64,000 nt of DNA from Corynebacterium tuberculostearicum (lineage in GTDB: Bacteria > Actinomycetota > Actinomycetes > Mycobacteriales > Mycobacteriaceae), in NCBI RefSeq assembly GCF_030503735.1, contig NZ_CP073096.1, positions 1,302,001-1,366,000 on the forward strand, read 5' to 3'. The notes under the pieces are model-generated. The model was not told where the DNA came from and made no database searches. It saw only the letters and a program-made list of their open reading frames with translations. Positions within the stretch are counted from its first letter, which is position 1. Each line of letters starts with the position of its first letter. The position numbers and the translations under genes were made by a program. This document shows, piece after piece, positions 45,630-54,112 of this stretch.

Positions 45630-46949
45630 ATGTCTCAGAAGACTGCGGATTCTTCTGCTTCTCCAGCCGGTCCACCCACGACCGGCAATGAAAGAACTGC
45701 CACCACTGGCCAGGTGACTACCAATAAGGCCGTCAACAGCCAATGGGCCATCACACTCTTCGGCACTGCCGTGGGCGCAGGTATTCTCTTCCTGCCGATT
45801 TCTGCGGGCAGCTTCGGCTTCATCCCGCTACTGGTAGCTACTCTGCTCATTTTCCCGATGACCTACCTGGCCCACCGCGCCTTCTCATGGATCATTAGCT
45901 ACTCGCCACTGCACGGTGAAGACGTCCTCGCGGTACTTACCCACTTCTTTGGCCGCGGCAACGGCATCGTGCTGGCCATCATCTACTGGTTCACCATCTT
46001 CCCGGTGGTGCTCATTTACGGCGTATCCATTACCAATACGGTCGATAGCTTCATCGTCAACCAGCTGGACGGGCCGGAAATCTCCCGCTACATCCTGGCG
46101 CCGCTGTGCGTGGGCCTCATGACACTCGCGCTGGCCTTTGGCAACGCCATCATGCTCAAGATTGCCCAGTTCGTGGTTTACCCGCTCATCGTGGCGCTGG
46201 CAGCAGTATCGTTCTACCTCATTCCGCAATGGGACCTCGGGTCCTTCATGGAGGCCGGCGATCACACCGCTGGCGGCGTTATCAAGGCCATCATCCTTAT
46301 CCTTCCCGTATTGGTTTTCTCCTTCTCCTTCGTTGCTGCGATCTCCCAGTTCTCGTTGGGCATGGAAAAGGAATACGGCGCGGACCACCACGCACAGTCC
46401 GATAAGGTTATCCGCAATTCCGCCATCTTGCTGACCATCTTCACCATGTTCTTTGTCTGGTCCTGCGCCCTGGCCATGGGTGCAAACGGCATGCGAGAGG
46501 CAAATGACAAGAACCTGCCGGTACTTTCCTATTTCGCCAACGAAACCGACACCTCATTTATGGCCTACATGGCGCCCATCGTGGTTATTTGCGCAGTGGC
46601 TTCGTCCTATTTCGGCCACGCCCTTGGCACCATCGAGGGTACCCAGTACCTCTTCAACCTGGCCGCCCCGAAAGCCACAAAGAAGATGTCTGCGCGCACG
46701 CTTGACCTGTGGACCTACCTCTTCATCTTCATCACCACGTCTCTGGTAGGAATTTTCAACCCCTCGATCCTGGACATGATTTCTGTCGTAGGCGGCGTCT
46801 TCTTCGCCTTCATGACCTACCTGCTGCCTATTTGGGTCATCTACCGAGTGGAGGCACTAGCCCGCTTCCGAGGCAAGAAGACCAACTATTTCGTGGCGAT
46901 TATGGGCCTAATCGTGCTCTTTGCCACCATTTGGGGAATGTTCCAATAA
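45630..46949 (+). CDS. HAAAP-family amino-acid transporter, serine/threonine type
   Basis: 439 residues from ATG 45630; AAGG directly abuts ATG 45621, so that start is unlikely. About 11 membrane segments follow a 36-residue hydrophilic N-terminus. The AITLFGTAVGAGILFLPI signature is of SdaC/TdcC-type proton symporters for serine or threonine. The N-terminal tail is Ser/Thr/Pro-rich. It lies next to a ThrE-type exporter, pointing to import and export of the same amino acids. Confidence 0.88.
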   Translation: MSQKTADSSASPAGPPTTGNERTATTGQVTTNKAVNSQWAITLFGTAVGAGILFLPISAGSFGFIPLLVATLLIFPMTYLAHRAFSWIISYSPLHGEDVLAVLTHFFGRGNGIVLAIIYWFTIFPVVLIYGVSITNTVDSFIVNQLDGPEISRYILAPLCVGLMTLALAFGNAIMLKIAQFVVYPLIVALAAVSFYLIPQWDLGSFMEAGDHTAGGVIKAIILILPVLVFSFSFVAAISQFSLGMEKEYGADHHAQSDKVIRNSAILLTIFTMFFVWSCALAMGANGMREANDKNLPVLSYFANETDTSFMAYMAPIVVICAVASSYFGHALGTIEGTQYLFNLAAPKATKKMSARTLDLWTYLFIFITTSLVGIFNPSILDMISVVGGVFFAFMTYLLPIWVIYRVEALARFRGKKTNYFVAIMGLIVLFATIWGMFQ

Positions 46950-47005
46950 TCCCACAAAACATGGTTCGACAAGGGATTTTCCTGTCTGGCAGAGTGGGAG
47001 TCATC

Positions 47006-47296
47006 ATGGCAGAACAGGAAAAGGATCCCGACCTCACAATTAAGCTCGGGCATAACAGCGAAGTCAAAATCAAAAACAAATACGAGACTTTCTCTATCGC
47101 CAACGATATTGCCATCTCCGTTGTCTTTATCCTTGGTTCGGTGCTGACGCTTGCTGGGTTGTCGATGATCGCCACTTTCTTCTACCTCCTCGGCAGCCTC
47201 GGCATGGCGGCCCGTCCGGCCATTCGCCTAAAGCGCCGCACCCACTTGCAGCGCATTGGGGCTGATGCGAATACTTCCGAAAGTTATGACTACTAG
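47006..47296 (+). CDS. YrhK-domain membrane protein
   Basis: 96 residues from ATG 47006 with GGGAG upstream. It has two hydrophobic helices (ISVVFILGSVLTLAGLSMIATFFYLL) in the YrhK pattern, with NKYETFSIANDI before them and a basic end. Function unknown. It follows the amino-acid transporter by 56 bases and may share its transcript. Confidence 0.75.
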   Translation: MAEQEKDPDLTIKLGHNSEVKIKNKYETFSIANDIAISVVFILGSVLTLAGLSMIATFFYLLGSLGMAARPAIRLKRRTHLQRIGADANTSESYDY

Positions 47297-47391
47297 GTGG
47301 AGAAGGCGCTAACAGTAAACTTACAGCAACTAGCAGGGACCTATCAGCCACAATCCATTGCGGTAGCAGCCCAGTACCCCATACTTAAATC

Positions 47392-47536
47392 ATGCGTTTG
47401 AGAGAGCGCATACGAGAGAGATAGAGAGAACCCCTCAATTTCCAGAGGGCGGCTTGAAGCCGATACATGGAAACACCTTGTAGAGAGACGCCTGCGGCCC
47501 TCGGTTCCTTCCGGAGCTGAGGGCCACAGGCGTTTT
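47392..47536 (+). ncRNA. candidate small RNA, repeat unit A
   Basis: The 5' end forms a hairpin TGCGTT-TGAGAG-AGCGCA, followed by a GA-rich stretch ending GATAGAGAGAACC (to 47432). It ends in a strong terminator (CGCCTGCGGCCCTC / GAGGGCCACAGGCG, TTTT, 47489-47536). A -10-like CATACT ends 6 bases before the first base, and GCAGCC lies 26 bases before it. ATG at 47392 opens only a 10-codon frame. The same unit recurs at 49126. Confidence 0.6.
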
Positions 47537-47555
47537 CCCAGCTAGAGCCTAGGCA

Positions 47556-48866
47556 TTATGTGGAAGAAGGCCTTTGTGGAAGCCTTTTATCAAAATCAAT
47601 GAGGCGGCCCAACGCCCAATCTTTATCAGTGAGCAGGCGAGAAAACACCAATCCGGCACCAATAGATCCAACTACCATCATTCCAGTTGCTACGTTGGCC
47701 AAAGCTTGATCCATCTGACCATCGTTCAAATAAAACACTGCCCGGAACATTGTCACCCCCGGGATCATAATCACCGCAGCCGGAACGGTCGTTGTAATAC
47801 GAGGAAGACGCGCCTTTTTAGAAGCAACCGCGCCTAATAACCCAATGAGCAGTCCACCCACGAAGGCCGCAAAGAAAATGGTTGTTCCCGCGTGAATAAG
47901 AACCAAACGGAGCTCATTTGCCACGGTTCCCACACACGCTGCCACTAAGACCATGCGACGGGAAGAATTGAAAAGAAAGGCAAATCCAGCAATTCCCAGA
48001 AAACTTGCCACCGGTGCCAACAAAAACCACTGCATATCCTGTGCAGGTGCAGGCGGGTCAGGGCTAAGTTTGGTCAGCCAGCTGACCATAGAGACCGTGA
48101 AGGCCGCCGTAAATATAACAGTAAAGGCATACCCCAACCTGACAATGCCTGCATCGAAATCAAAGCGCGCTATGTCAATCAATGCAGAGAAAAGGGGAAA
48201 CCCAGGGATTAAGAATAAAACCGCTGCTACAAAGCCCGAGGACAACTCACTCGGCTCTACCGAACCTATGGCCCCAAAAATCTCCGTCAAAAAGAAGAAA
48301 ACGCTGCTCGCCGTTGCGCCGCCAGCAACTACTCCTCCGATTTGATGAACGTGCCGGTGGAGCACCGTGTAGCGAACAAACTGGCCCGCAAACGCCGCTA
48401 AAGCAACCAATCCCACCGCTTCCAATGGGAAAAAGTTAAGGTAAGCAAACGCCGCGCATGCGATCGCGGCGGCAAAGGATAGAACTAAACCGCTCCAGCG
48501 CTTTTTGATATCAAACTCAACGGAATCCAGCATCTCCGCCAATTCTTGGGCAGTAATCCCTGCATAGAGGCGGTTGTGGGTCAGATCTTCTAAGGCTTCA
48601 ATCCGCGAGGCATCAACCGCGGGAGAATGTTGCCGAGCAATGACCGTCCGGAAGTATTCTCCGCGGTGAAACGTACAGGTAATCTGCGTCAGACCCACTG
48701 TGGCATCGAGGTGATCAAACCCCAAAGCTCGCGCACTGCGTTTCATCCCCCTCAGTACGCGATAACCAGAAGTGCCAGCACCCATTAGAAGCATTCCCAC
48801 CCGCAATACGACGTCTGCCTCCACGCCCATTTGCCGGTGCATTTCTGGATCAAATTGTTGTGACAC
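47556..48866 (-). CDS. ThrE-type threonine/serine exporter
   Basis: 436 residues from GTG 48866 (AAGGAGG five bases upstream); the longer ATG 48899 is weaker. The N-terminal cytoplasmic domain (about 15-120) resembles ThrE, followed by about 10 hydrophobic segments with two ThrE half-repeats (AAIACAAFAYLNFFPL; GGVVAGGATASSVFFF; FVGGLLIGLLGAVASKK). It probably exports threonine or serine, in balance with the importer upstream. Flanked on both sides by the paired RNA-like units. Confidence 0.85.
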   Translation of the reverse strand: MSQQFDPEMHRQMGVEADVVLRVGMLLMGAGTSGYRVLRGMKRSARALGFDHLDATVGLTQITCTFHRGEYFRTVIARQHSPAVDASRIEALEDLTHNRLYAGITAQELAEMLDSVEFDIKKRWSGLVLSFAAAIACAAFAYLNFFPLEAVGLVALAAFAGQFVRYTVLHRHVHQIGGVVAGGATASSVFFFLTEIFGAIGSVEPSELSSGFVAAVLFLIPGFPLFSALIDIARFDFDAGIVRLGYAFTVIFTAAFTVSMVSWLTKLSPDPPAPAQDMQWFLLAPVASFLGIAGFAFLFNSSRRMVLVAACVGTVANELRLVLIHAGTTIFFAAFVGGLLIGLLGAVASKKARLPRITTTVPAAVIMIPGVTMFRAVFYLNDGQMDQALANVATGMMVVGSIGAGLVFSRLLTDKDWALGRLIDFDKRLPQRPSST

Positions 48867-49125
48867 ATCTCCTCCTTTGGCACAGCACTTGGCGCTCATC
48901 TAAAGACTTCTCGACCCCAACCGAAACCCGAGAGCGCATTTGTGGTTCACCTAGAATCCTACGTAGAGACCCACCCTTGTAAATGATGCTCATTGATTCA
49001 AAGGCCATCGCTTTCCACACCCATAGGCTGGTTTGATGTGCCATTTGCCCATTTCCCCTACCATTGCCACGGTACTCACAGGTAAAATGTAGGCTCATGG
49101 CAGCCTAGGAAGTTACATTAACTTT

Positions 49126-49214
49126 ATGCGTTTGAGAGAACGCAAGAGAGAGATAGAGAGAACCAGTTCCAGCGCCCAAGGCCCCAAGCGAGGCTCGGGC
49201 GCTGGAGCTGTTTT
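49126..49214 (+). ncRNA. candidate small RNA, repeat unit B
   Basis: Hairpin TGCGTT-TGAGAG-AACGCA, GA-rich linker to GAACC (49165), then terminator arms CAGTTCCAGCGCCC / GGGCGCTGGAGCTG (49164-49177, 49197-49210) and TTTT. TACATT ends 6 bases before the first base, and GCAGCC lies 26 bases before it, as in unit A. A 2-base indel relative to A changes any reading frame but not the hairpin or linker. The IS1249-type element entered its U-tract. Confidence 0.6.
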
Positions 49215-49217
49215 ATC

Positions 49218-50644
49218 GGCCTAAACGACAGAATGTGTTGTTTTGCGGCGTGTCAGGCTAAACGACATTTTGTGTTGGTGGGGTTAGCGTATGTGGCCTT
49301 TGCGTATTCCCATAGAGTGGTTGTAGGCAGTGTCGATGGCACTGTCGTAGGTTGCTGGTCGGCCGTCTTCGTGGCCACTGGTGGCTTGTTTTTCCTGGTT
49401 GGCTAGGGTTTGTGCTTTGGCGAGTGCGTCCTGGCCCCAGTTTTGCTGCCTGGCGATCTCTACAGGGTCGTCAGGCAGTTGCGTGTGGAGGTATAACCAC
49501 CAGTCGCAGGCGATGCGCTGTTGTTCGTCGCGCAGTCCGCGGTGGGTGTGCATAAGTTGCTTAATTTGTGAGTTCACCCCGCCTTCTAGCTTGTTGGTCG
49601 TGCGTTCAAACCGTTGGCCTTCTTCGGCTTCGGTGAGGTAGGCAAAGAGGTGTCCTTGTTGGCTCATTTTCTTTAGCTGCAGGTAGATTCCGCGGTGAGT
49701 GTAGTGGGTGTACCACCACTTTTTGTTCCGGCGCTTGGACTTTGGAATCTGGTCGAAAGGAACGTCTTTGACGTAGGTTTTGGCTTTGAGCTGGGTGCTA
49801 AATACGGTGCCGAACTGTTGTAGTTTTACGGTCCATTCGGCTGCTTTATCCAGGTTGTCGACGGCGAGTAGTTCAAAGGAAAGTCGTTGTAATGCTTTGC
49901 CCATAGCGGAAGTGGGATGAAGGCCGGTGGCGCGTTGGATATTGCGTTTGACGTGGACAATGCAGCGTTGAACCGGGGTATTAGGCCACAAGTGGTGCAG
50001 TGCTTTAAGGCCTCCGGCATCCCCATCGCAGGTCACCAATTGTGGTGGGGCTAGTGGGTCGAGCAGGCGCGTGTAGGACCACGAGGATTCTTTCGTGCAC
50101 CAGAACCAATTGATGACATGGCTGGAGTCGGCAGCTACAACAAGGCACTTGGTGTTGAAGTAGGTGCCGTCGATGAAGACTTGATCGTAGATTCGCTGCT
50201 TATCAACGCTTCGGGGAGGTTGGATAAGCCAGAACGGTTTAAAGCGTCGTTGCAAAGTTCGCGGTGAAACACCGCAGGTTTTAGCTGTTTCTTCCAGGCT
50301 GTTGCTGGAGGTGAGCCAGAAAATGAAAAGGCGGAACCATTTGGCTTGCACAGCATCGTTATTCACGCGGGTGAAGGTGGCCTTGCAGGTGCGGCATCGC
50401 CATCGTTGGCGCCCAGCACTCGTTGTTCCGTGTTTCGTGCATGTCCCGCCGCAGACGGGGCATCGAGGATGATTTTTACTCATCCCCTCATCGTGAACCT
50501 AGGTGCCTAGCACACCGGCATGTCTTTGGCGGTATTTCATGGTTGAAGCTGGAATATCCCTTTGGATAAGTGAAATAGTCGTAATATCAGCACGCCAGAC
50601 CGGCTAGCCGTACAACCTCACCAACACATCCTGTCGTTTAGGCC
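49218..50644 (-). mobile_element. IS1249-type element (IS256 family)
   Basis: Terminal inverted repeats GGCCTAAACGACAGAATG (left) and GGCCTAAACGACAGGATG (right, complement), both continued by TGTTG. Flanking 8-bp duplication GTTTTATC (49210-49217, 50645-50652) is the IS256-family size. A second tip-like copy GGCTAAACGACATTTTG lies inside at 49257. It carries one intact transposase, so it may be active. Confidence 0.93.
49284..50483 (-). CDS. IS1249-type transposase
   Basis: 399 residues. An N-terminal zinc ribbon (CPVCGGTCTKHG ... CRTCKATFTR) is followed by an HTH (SLEETAKTCGVSPRTLQRRF) and a mutator-type DDE core: FIDGTYF, TCDGDAGGLKALHHLWPNT with CIVHVKRNIQ, and a C-terminal Glu in TTNKLEGGVNSQIKQ. 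Full length, no stop. It mobilises the element. Confidence 0.92.
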   Translation of the reverse strand: MSKNHPRCPVCGGTCTKHGTTSAGRQRWRCRTCKATFTRVNNDAVQAKWFRLFIFWLTSSNSLEETAKTCGVSPRTLQRRFKPFWLIQPPRSVDKQRIYDQVFIDGTYFNTKCLVVAADSSHVINWFWCTKESSWSYTRLLDPLAPPQLVTCDGDAGGLKALHHLWPNTPVQRCIVHVKRNIQRATGLHPTSAMGKALQRLSFELLAVDNLDKAAEWTVKLQQFGTVFSTQLKAKTYVKDVPFDQIPKSKRRNKKWWYTHYTHRGIYLQLKKMSQQGHLFAYLTEAEEGQRFERTTNKLEGGVNSQIKQLMHTHRGLRDEQQRIACDWWLYLHTQLPDDPVEIARQQNWGQDALAKAQTLANQEKQATSGHEDGRPATYDSAIDTAYNHSMGIRKGHIR

Positions 50645-50727
50645 GTTTTATCCATCCGGGCTGAGACAAGGAGGAGTTCCGGAGTCTCTCCCCACCAAGT
50701 GCAATCACATCATCCATCCACAGAGAG

Positions 50728-51957
50728 TTAGAAATCGCTGCCAGAATTACCCAGGTAGCTCAAACCGGCGGCCACCAAAGCTTCGGTGCCGGTACGCAGC
50801 GTGGGCTGGAGCAGCGGCGCAAAGTGCGGGCTGTGGTTGGGCACATCCTTTCCTTCTTCGCGGCCGGAAAATACCCAAAAGCAGAAAGGAACGCCGAAGG
50901 CGCGAGCAATGGTGGAGAAATCTTCGGAAGCCGTCAGAGGGCCTGCATCGAGGACGCGGTCGGCACCAAAATGGGAGATGAAGGTTTCCTTCAGCCGTGC
51001 TGTTGTGGTCTCATCATTGCTGGTAAGCGGGCAGGAATCGTGATAGCTAAACTCCGCCGACTTAGGGCTACCGGCAGCTTGGCATTCTGCATTGACGATG
51101 CGTTCGATAGCGCAGGTAATTTTATCGCGCACCTGCTCGCTATACGCTCGTACGTTTATCTTTAAGCTGGCTTCGGAGGGAATAATATTGGCCTTCGAAC
51201 CAGCATTAATAGCTCCCACGGTGAGCACGCCAAATTCGGAAGGAGTGAGCTCGCGGGAGATGACCGTCTGCAAACGCATGACGATGGAGCTGGCCAGAAC
51301 CACTGGATCCACGCTGAGATGCGGCATGGAGCCGTGTGCTCCTTGGCCGTAGACCTTGACATCCATGCTTACGGCGGTGGACATGAATGGCCCCGAGGCC
51401 AAGGCGACAGTTCCGGCAGGAAATTGGCTGGCAAAGACATGTTGGCCTAGCACTACGTCCGGTGGGGCGACCTTGTCTACGAGGCCGTCATCCACCATGG
51501 CCTGAGCACCAGCGGCGATTTCCTCGCCCGGCTGGAAAATGAGCTGCAGAGTACCAGTCCACTGGTCAGTAGCCTGCGCCATGAGTGCGCCCATTCCCAG
51601 TAGGCTGGCCACGTGTGAATCGTGACCACAGGCATGCATGACGGGCACGGTTTTTCCTTCAAAATCTACCGCACTGTCCGTAGAGGCATAGTCCAATCCG
51701 GTATCTTCCCCGACCGGCAATCCATCAAAATCCGCGCGCAGCATAACGGTAGGCCCAGCACCATTTTCTAAGACGCCCACCACACCGCCACCGACCTCTA
51801 CCTGTTGAAAACCAATCTCAGCGAGGTTGTCTTTAATGACGCCGAGGGTGCGCTCTTCCTGCATGGAAAGCTCTGGGTGCTGGTGCAGATCCTAATACAG
51901 CGGCTCTTGCCAAACCTTTACGGAGTCATAGTTACTACAGACACTGCGAACAGTCAT
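50728..51957 (-). pseudogene. M20-family amidohydrolase interrupted by an amber codon
   Basis: Frame of 410 codons from ATG 51957, with AGGAGG before it. TAG at 51892-51894 (codon 22) sits where relatives have Glu, Lys or Arg: the frame reads CCG CTG TAT TAG GAT, then HQHPELSMQEE. The remaining frame is intact and metal motifs are there: MHACGHDSHVASLLG, QPGEEIAAGAQAM, GQHVF. It resembles IAA-amino-acid/hippurate hydrolases. Restart at ATG 51864 would lose only the first 31 residues, so a shortened protein is possible. Confidence 0.85.
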
Positions 51958-52167
51958 TATTTCCTCCTCGTGTTTCCCTTCGACAGGACCAACAAATGGT
52001 CAAAAGTGTAATGTCTACCATAATTCAATAATAGTGCGATGCGGGCCATACCCCCTTAAGCTGCGGTTATGTCACGCGTTCGATAACGCAATCATTCTTA
52101 ACCAATCGGACTTTTATAATTCACCAATTGTTTGTTTTCCATGTATCCGGACTTCACCTGTCCGTCC

Positions 52168-52182
52168 TAAATTGACCGAGTG
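52168..52182 (+). promoter_or_regulatory. leaderless-type -10 element of ugpA
   Basis: TAAATT (52168-52173) ends 6 bases before GTG 52180, and there is no ribosome site. This is the usual actinobacterial leaderless arrangement. Confidence 0.55.
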
Positions 52183-53160
52183 ACTTTTCAGGAAGACTCT
52201 CTCAGTGCAAGCAACTCCGGCACTACAACCGCCTCTCCCGCACGCACGGAAAGCCCCGGTGATTCCGCGGCGCTTGTCCGCAAGGCCAAGCGCAACCGCC
52301 ATAAAGAATGGTTGCTGGCCGCAGCGCTCTTGGCACCGAACCTTATCTTGTTGGCCATCTTTACCTACCGGCCGCTGCTGGATAATATTCGCCTTTCCTT
52401 TTTCAATTGGAATATCTCTAGCCCCACCTCGACCTTCGTGGGCCTAGATAACTATGTGGAGTGGTTTAGCCGCGATGACACGAAGACCATCGTGCTCAAC
52501 ACCCTGGTCTTTACCTTCTTTGCAGTGATTGGCTCCATGGTCATCGGCCTAGCGCTGGCCTTGCTGCTGAACCAAAACATTAAGGGCCGCAACTTTGCGC
52601 GCTCGGTGGTCTTTGCCCCCTATGCCATCTCCGGCGCGGCCATTGGCATTGCCTTCCAATTCGTCTTCGACCCCAACTTTGGCCTGATCCAGGAACTACT
52701 GGGCTGGTTCGGCGTAGACTCCCCCAACTTCTATGCCGTGCCGGGCTGGGCAATGTTCATGGTGACTTTCACCTTTGTGTGGAAAAACCTGGGCTATACC
52801 TTTGTCATCTACTTGGCGGCACTACAGGGCCTAGACAAAGAGCTGGATGAGGCCGCGGCTATCGACGGCACCAGGCGCTGGCGTAAGTTCTGGCGGGTGA
52901 CGATGCCGCAGCTGCGCAATACCACCTTTTTCCTGTCCATTACGGTGCTGCTCAATTCCGTGCAGGTCTTCGACATCATCAACGTCATGACCCGTGGCGG
53001 CCCGCAAGGAAATGGCACGCAAACTTTGGTCTTCCAGATCTATAACGAGACCTTTGTGAACTTCCGTGCCGGCTATGGTGCAACTGCCGCCACCATCTTG
53101 TTCCTGATTTTGCTCATCATCACCCTGATCCAAGTCCGCATCATGGATAAGCGAGGTTAA
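52180..53160 (+). CDS. ugpA: sugar-phosphate ABC permease UgpA
   Basis: 326 residues from GTG 52180. Disordered Ser/Thr/Pro N-terminus (about 40 residues), then six membrane helices and the EAA loop (DEAAAIDGTRRWRKFWRVTMP) that docks on UgpC. It pairs with UgpE. The order ugpA-E-B-C matches C. glutamicum, where the system takes up glycerol-3-phosphate under phosphate shortage; the substrate here is inferred. Confidence 0.9.
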   Translation: MTFQEDSLSASNSGTTTASPARTESPGDSAALVRKAKRNRHKEWLLAAALLAPNLILLAIFTYRPLLDNIRLSFFNWNISSPTSTFVGLDNYVEWFSRDDTKTIVLNTLVFTFFAVIGSMVIGLALALLLNQNIKGRNFARSVVFAPYAISGAAIGIAFQFVFDPNFGLIQELLGWFGVDSPNFYAVPGWAMFMVTFTFVWKNLGYTFVIYLAALQGLDKELDEAAAIDGTRRWRKFWRVTMPQLRNTTFFLSITVLLNSVQVFDIINVMTRGGPQGNGTQTLVFQIYNETFVNFRAGYGATAATILFLILLIITLIQVRIMDKRG

Positions 53161-53165
53161 TCCAC

Positions 53166-54032
53166 ATGGCTACTTCTACCCTTCACATGGTCACGGATGA
53201 ATCCCCCACCACCCGCCGCGCCAAGCTTATTGGTGGCTATCTAGGCATCCTCGCGGTGCTACTACTTATTGGCCTACCGCTCTTTTGGATCCTCATGACG
53301 TCTTTCAAAGCCAAGGGCGATATTTATACAGATCCAGTCAACTGGCTACCACCAGTGTGGGAGACCGGAAATTACTCTGATGCCACCACGCGCGTGCCTT
53401 TCTGGACATACCTGCGCAACTCAGTACTGATAACCGCGGTGCTTTCCATCATCAAGATTGTGCTGGGTGTCATCTCCGCCTATGCGCTGGCCATCCTGCG
53501 CTTCCCCGGCCGCCACCTGGTATTCCTGTTGGTGATTTCCTCACTCATGGTGCCGAGCGAAATCACCGTCATCTCCAACTACGCCCTAGTCAATTCCTTG
53601 GGCTGGCGAAATACGTTTGTGGGCATCATCGTGCCGCTAGCCGGCGTGGCTTTCGGTACCTTCTTGATGCGCAACCACTTTTTGTCCCTGCCCTATGAGC
53701 TGGTGGAAGCCGCCCGCATGGACGGCGCCGGCCCCATCCGCCTGCTCACCAAGGTGTTACTACCGGTCTCATGGCCCACGCTAACCGCATTTTCCGTCAT
53801 CACCATGGTCAATGAATGGAATACCTACCTGTGGCCCTTCCTCATGGCGGATACAGAGGACGTCGCCCCGCTGCAGGTGGGTCTGACCATGCTGCAAAAC
53901 AACGATGGTGTGACCAACTGGGGGCCGGTAATGGCCGCCACCATCCTCACCATCATCCCTATGGTGATCATCTTCCTAGCCTTGCAAAAATACATGATTC
54001 AAGGCCTGACCACTGGCGCCGTGAAGGGCTAG
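53166..54032 (+). CDS. ugpE: sugar-phosphate ABC permease UgpE
   Basis: 288 residues with six membrane helices. The EAA loop is ELVEAARMDGAGPIRLLTKVLLP. It starts 5 bases after ugpA and is followed by ugpB. Together with UgpA it forms the membrane channel. Confidence 0.9.
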   Translation: MATSTLHMVTDESPTTRRAKLIGGYLGILAVLLLIGLPLFWILMTSFKAKGDIYTDPVNWLPPVWETGNYSDATTRVPFWTYLRNSVLITAVLSIIKIVLGVISAYALAILRFPGRHLVFLLVISSLMVPSEITVISNYALVNSLGWRNTFVGIIVPLAGVAFGTFLMRNHFLSLPYELVEAARMDGAGPIRLLTKVLLPVSWPTLTAFSVITMVNEWNTYLWPFLMADTEDVAPLQVGLTMLQNNDGVTNWGPVMAATILTIIPMVIIFLALQKYMIQGLTTGAVKG

Positions 54033-54112
54033 AAGGATTCTTCCCCACCCACGCTCGCCGTTTCCACTCGCTTAACTTTCCGCCTTCAACCAGGCACTAC
54101 AAGGAGAACTAC

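Noticed and set aside
49126..49224. 32-codon peptide from ATG of unit B
   Set aside because: Its stop comes from the inserted element, and unit A has a different frame after a 2-base indel, so peptide conservation is not supported.
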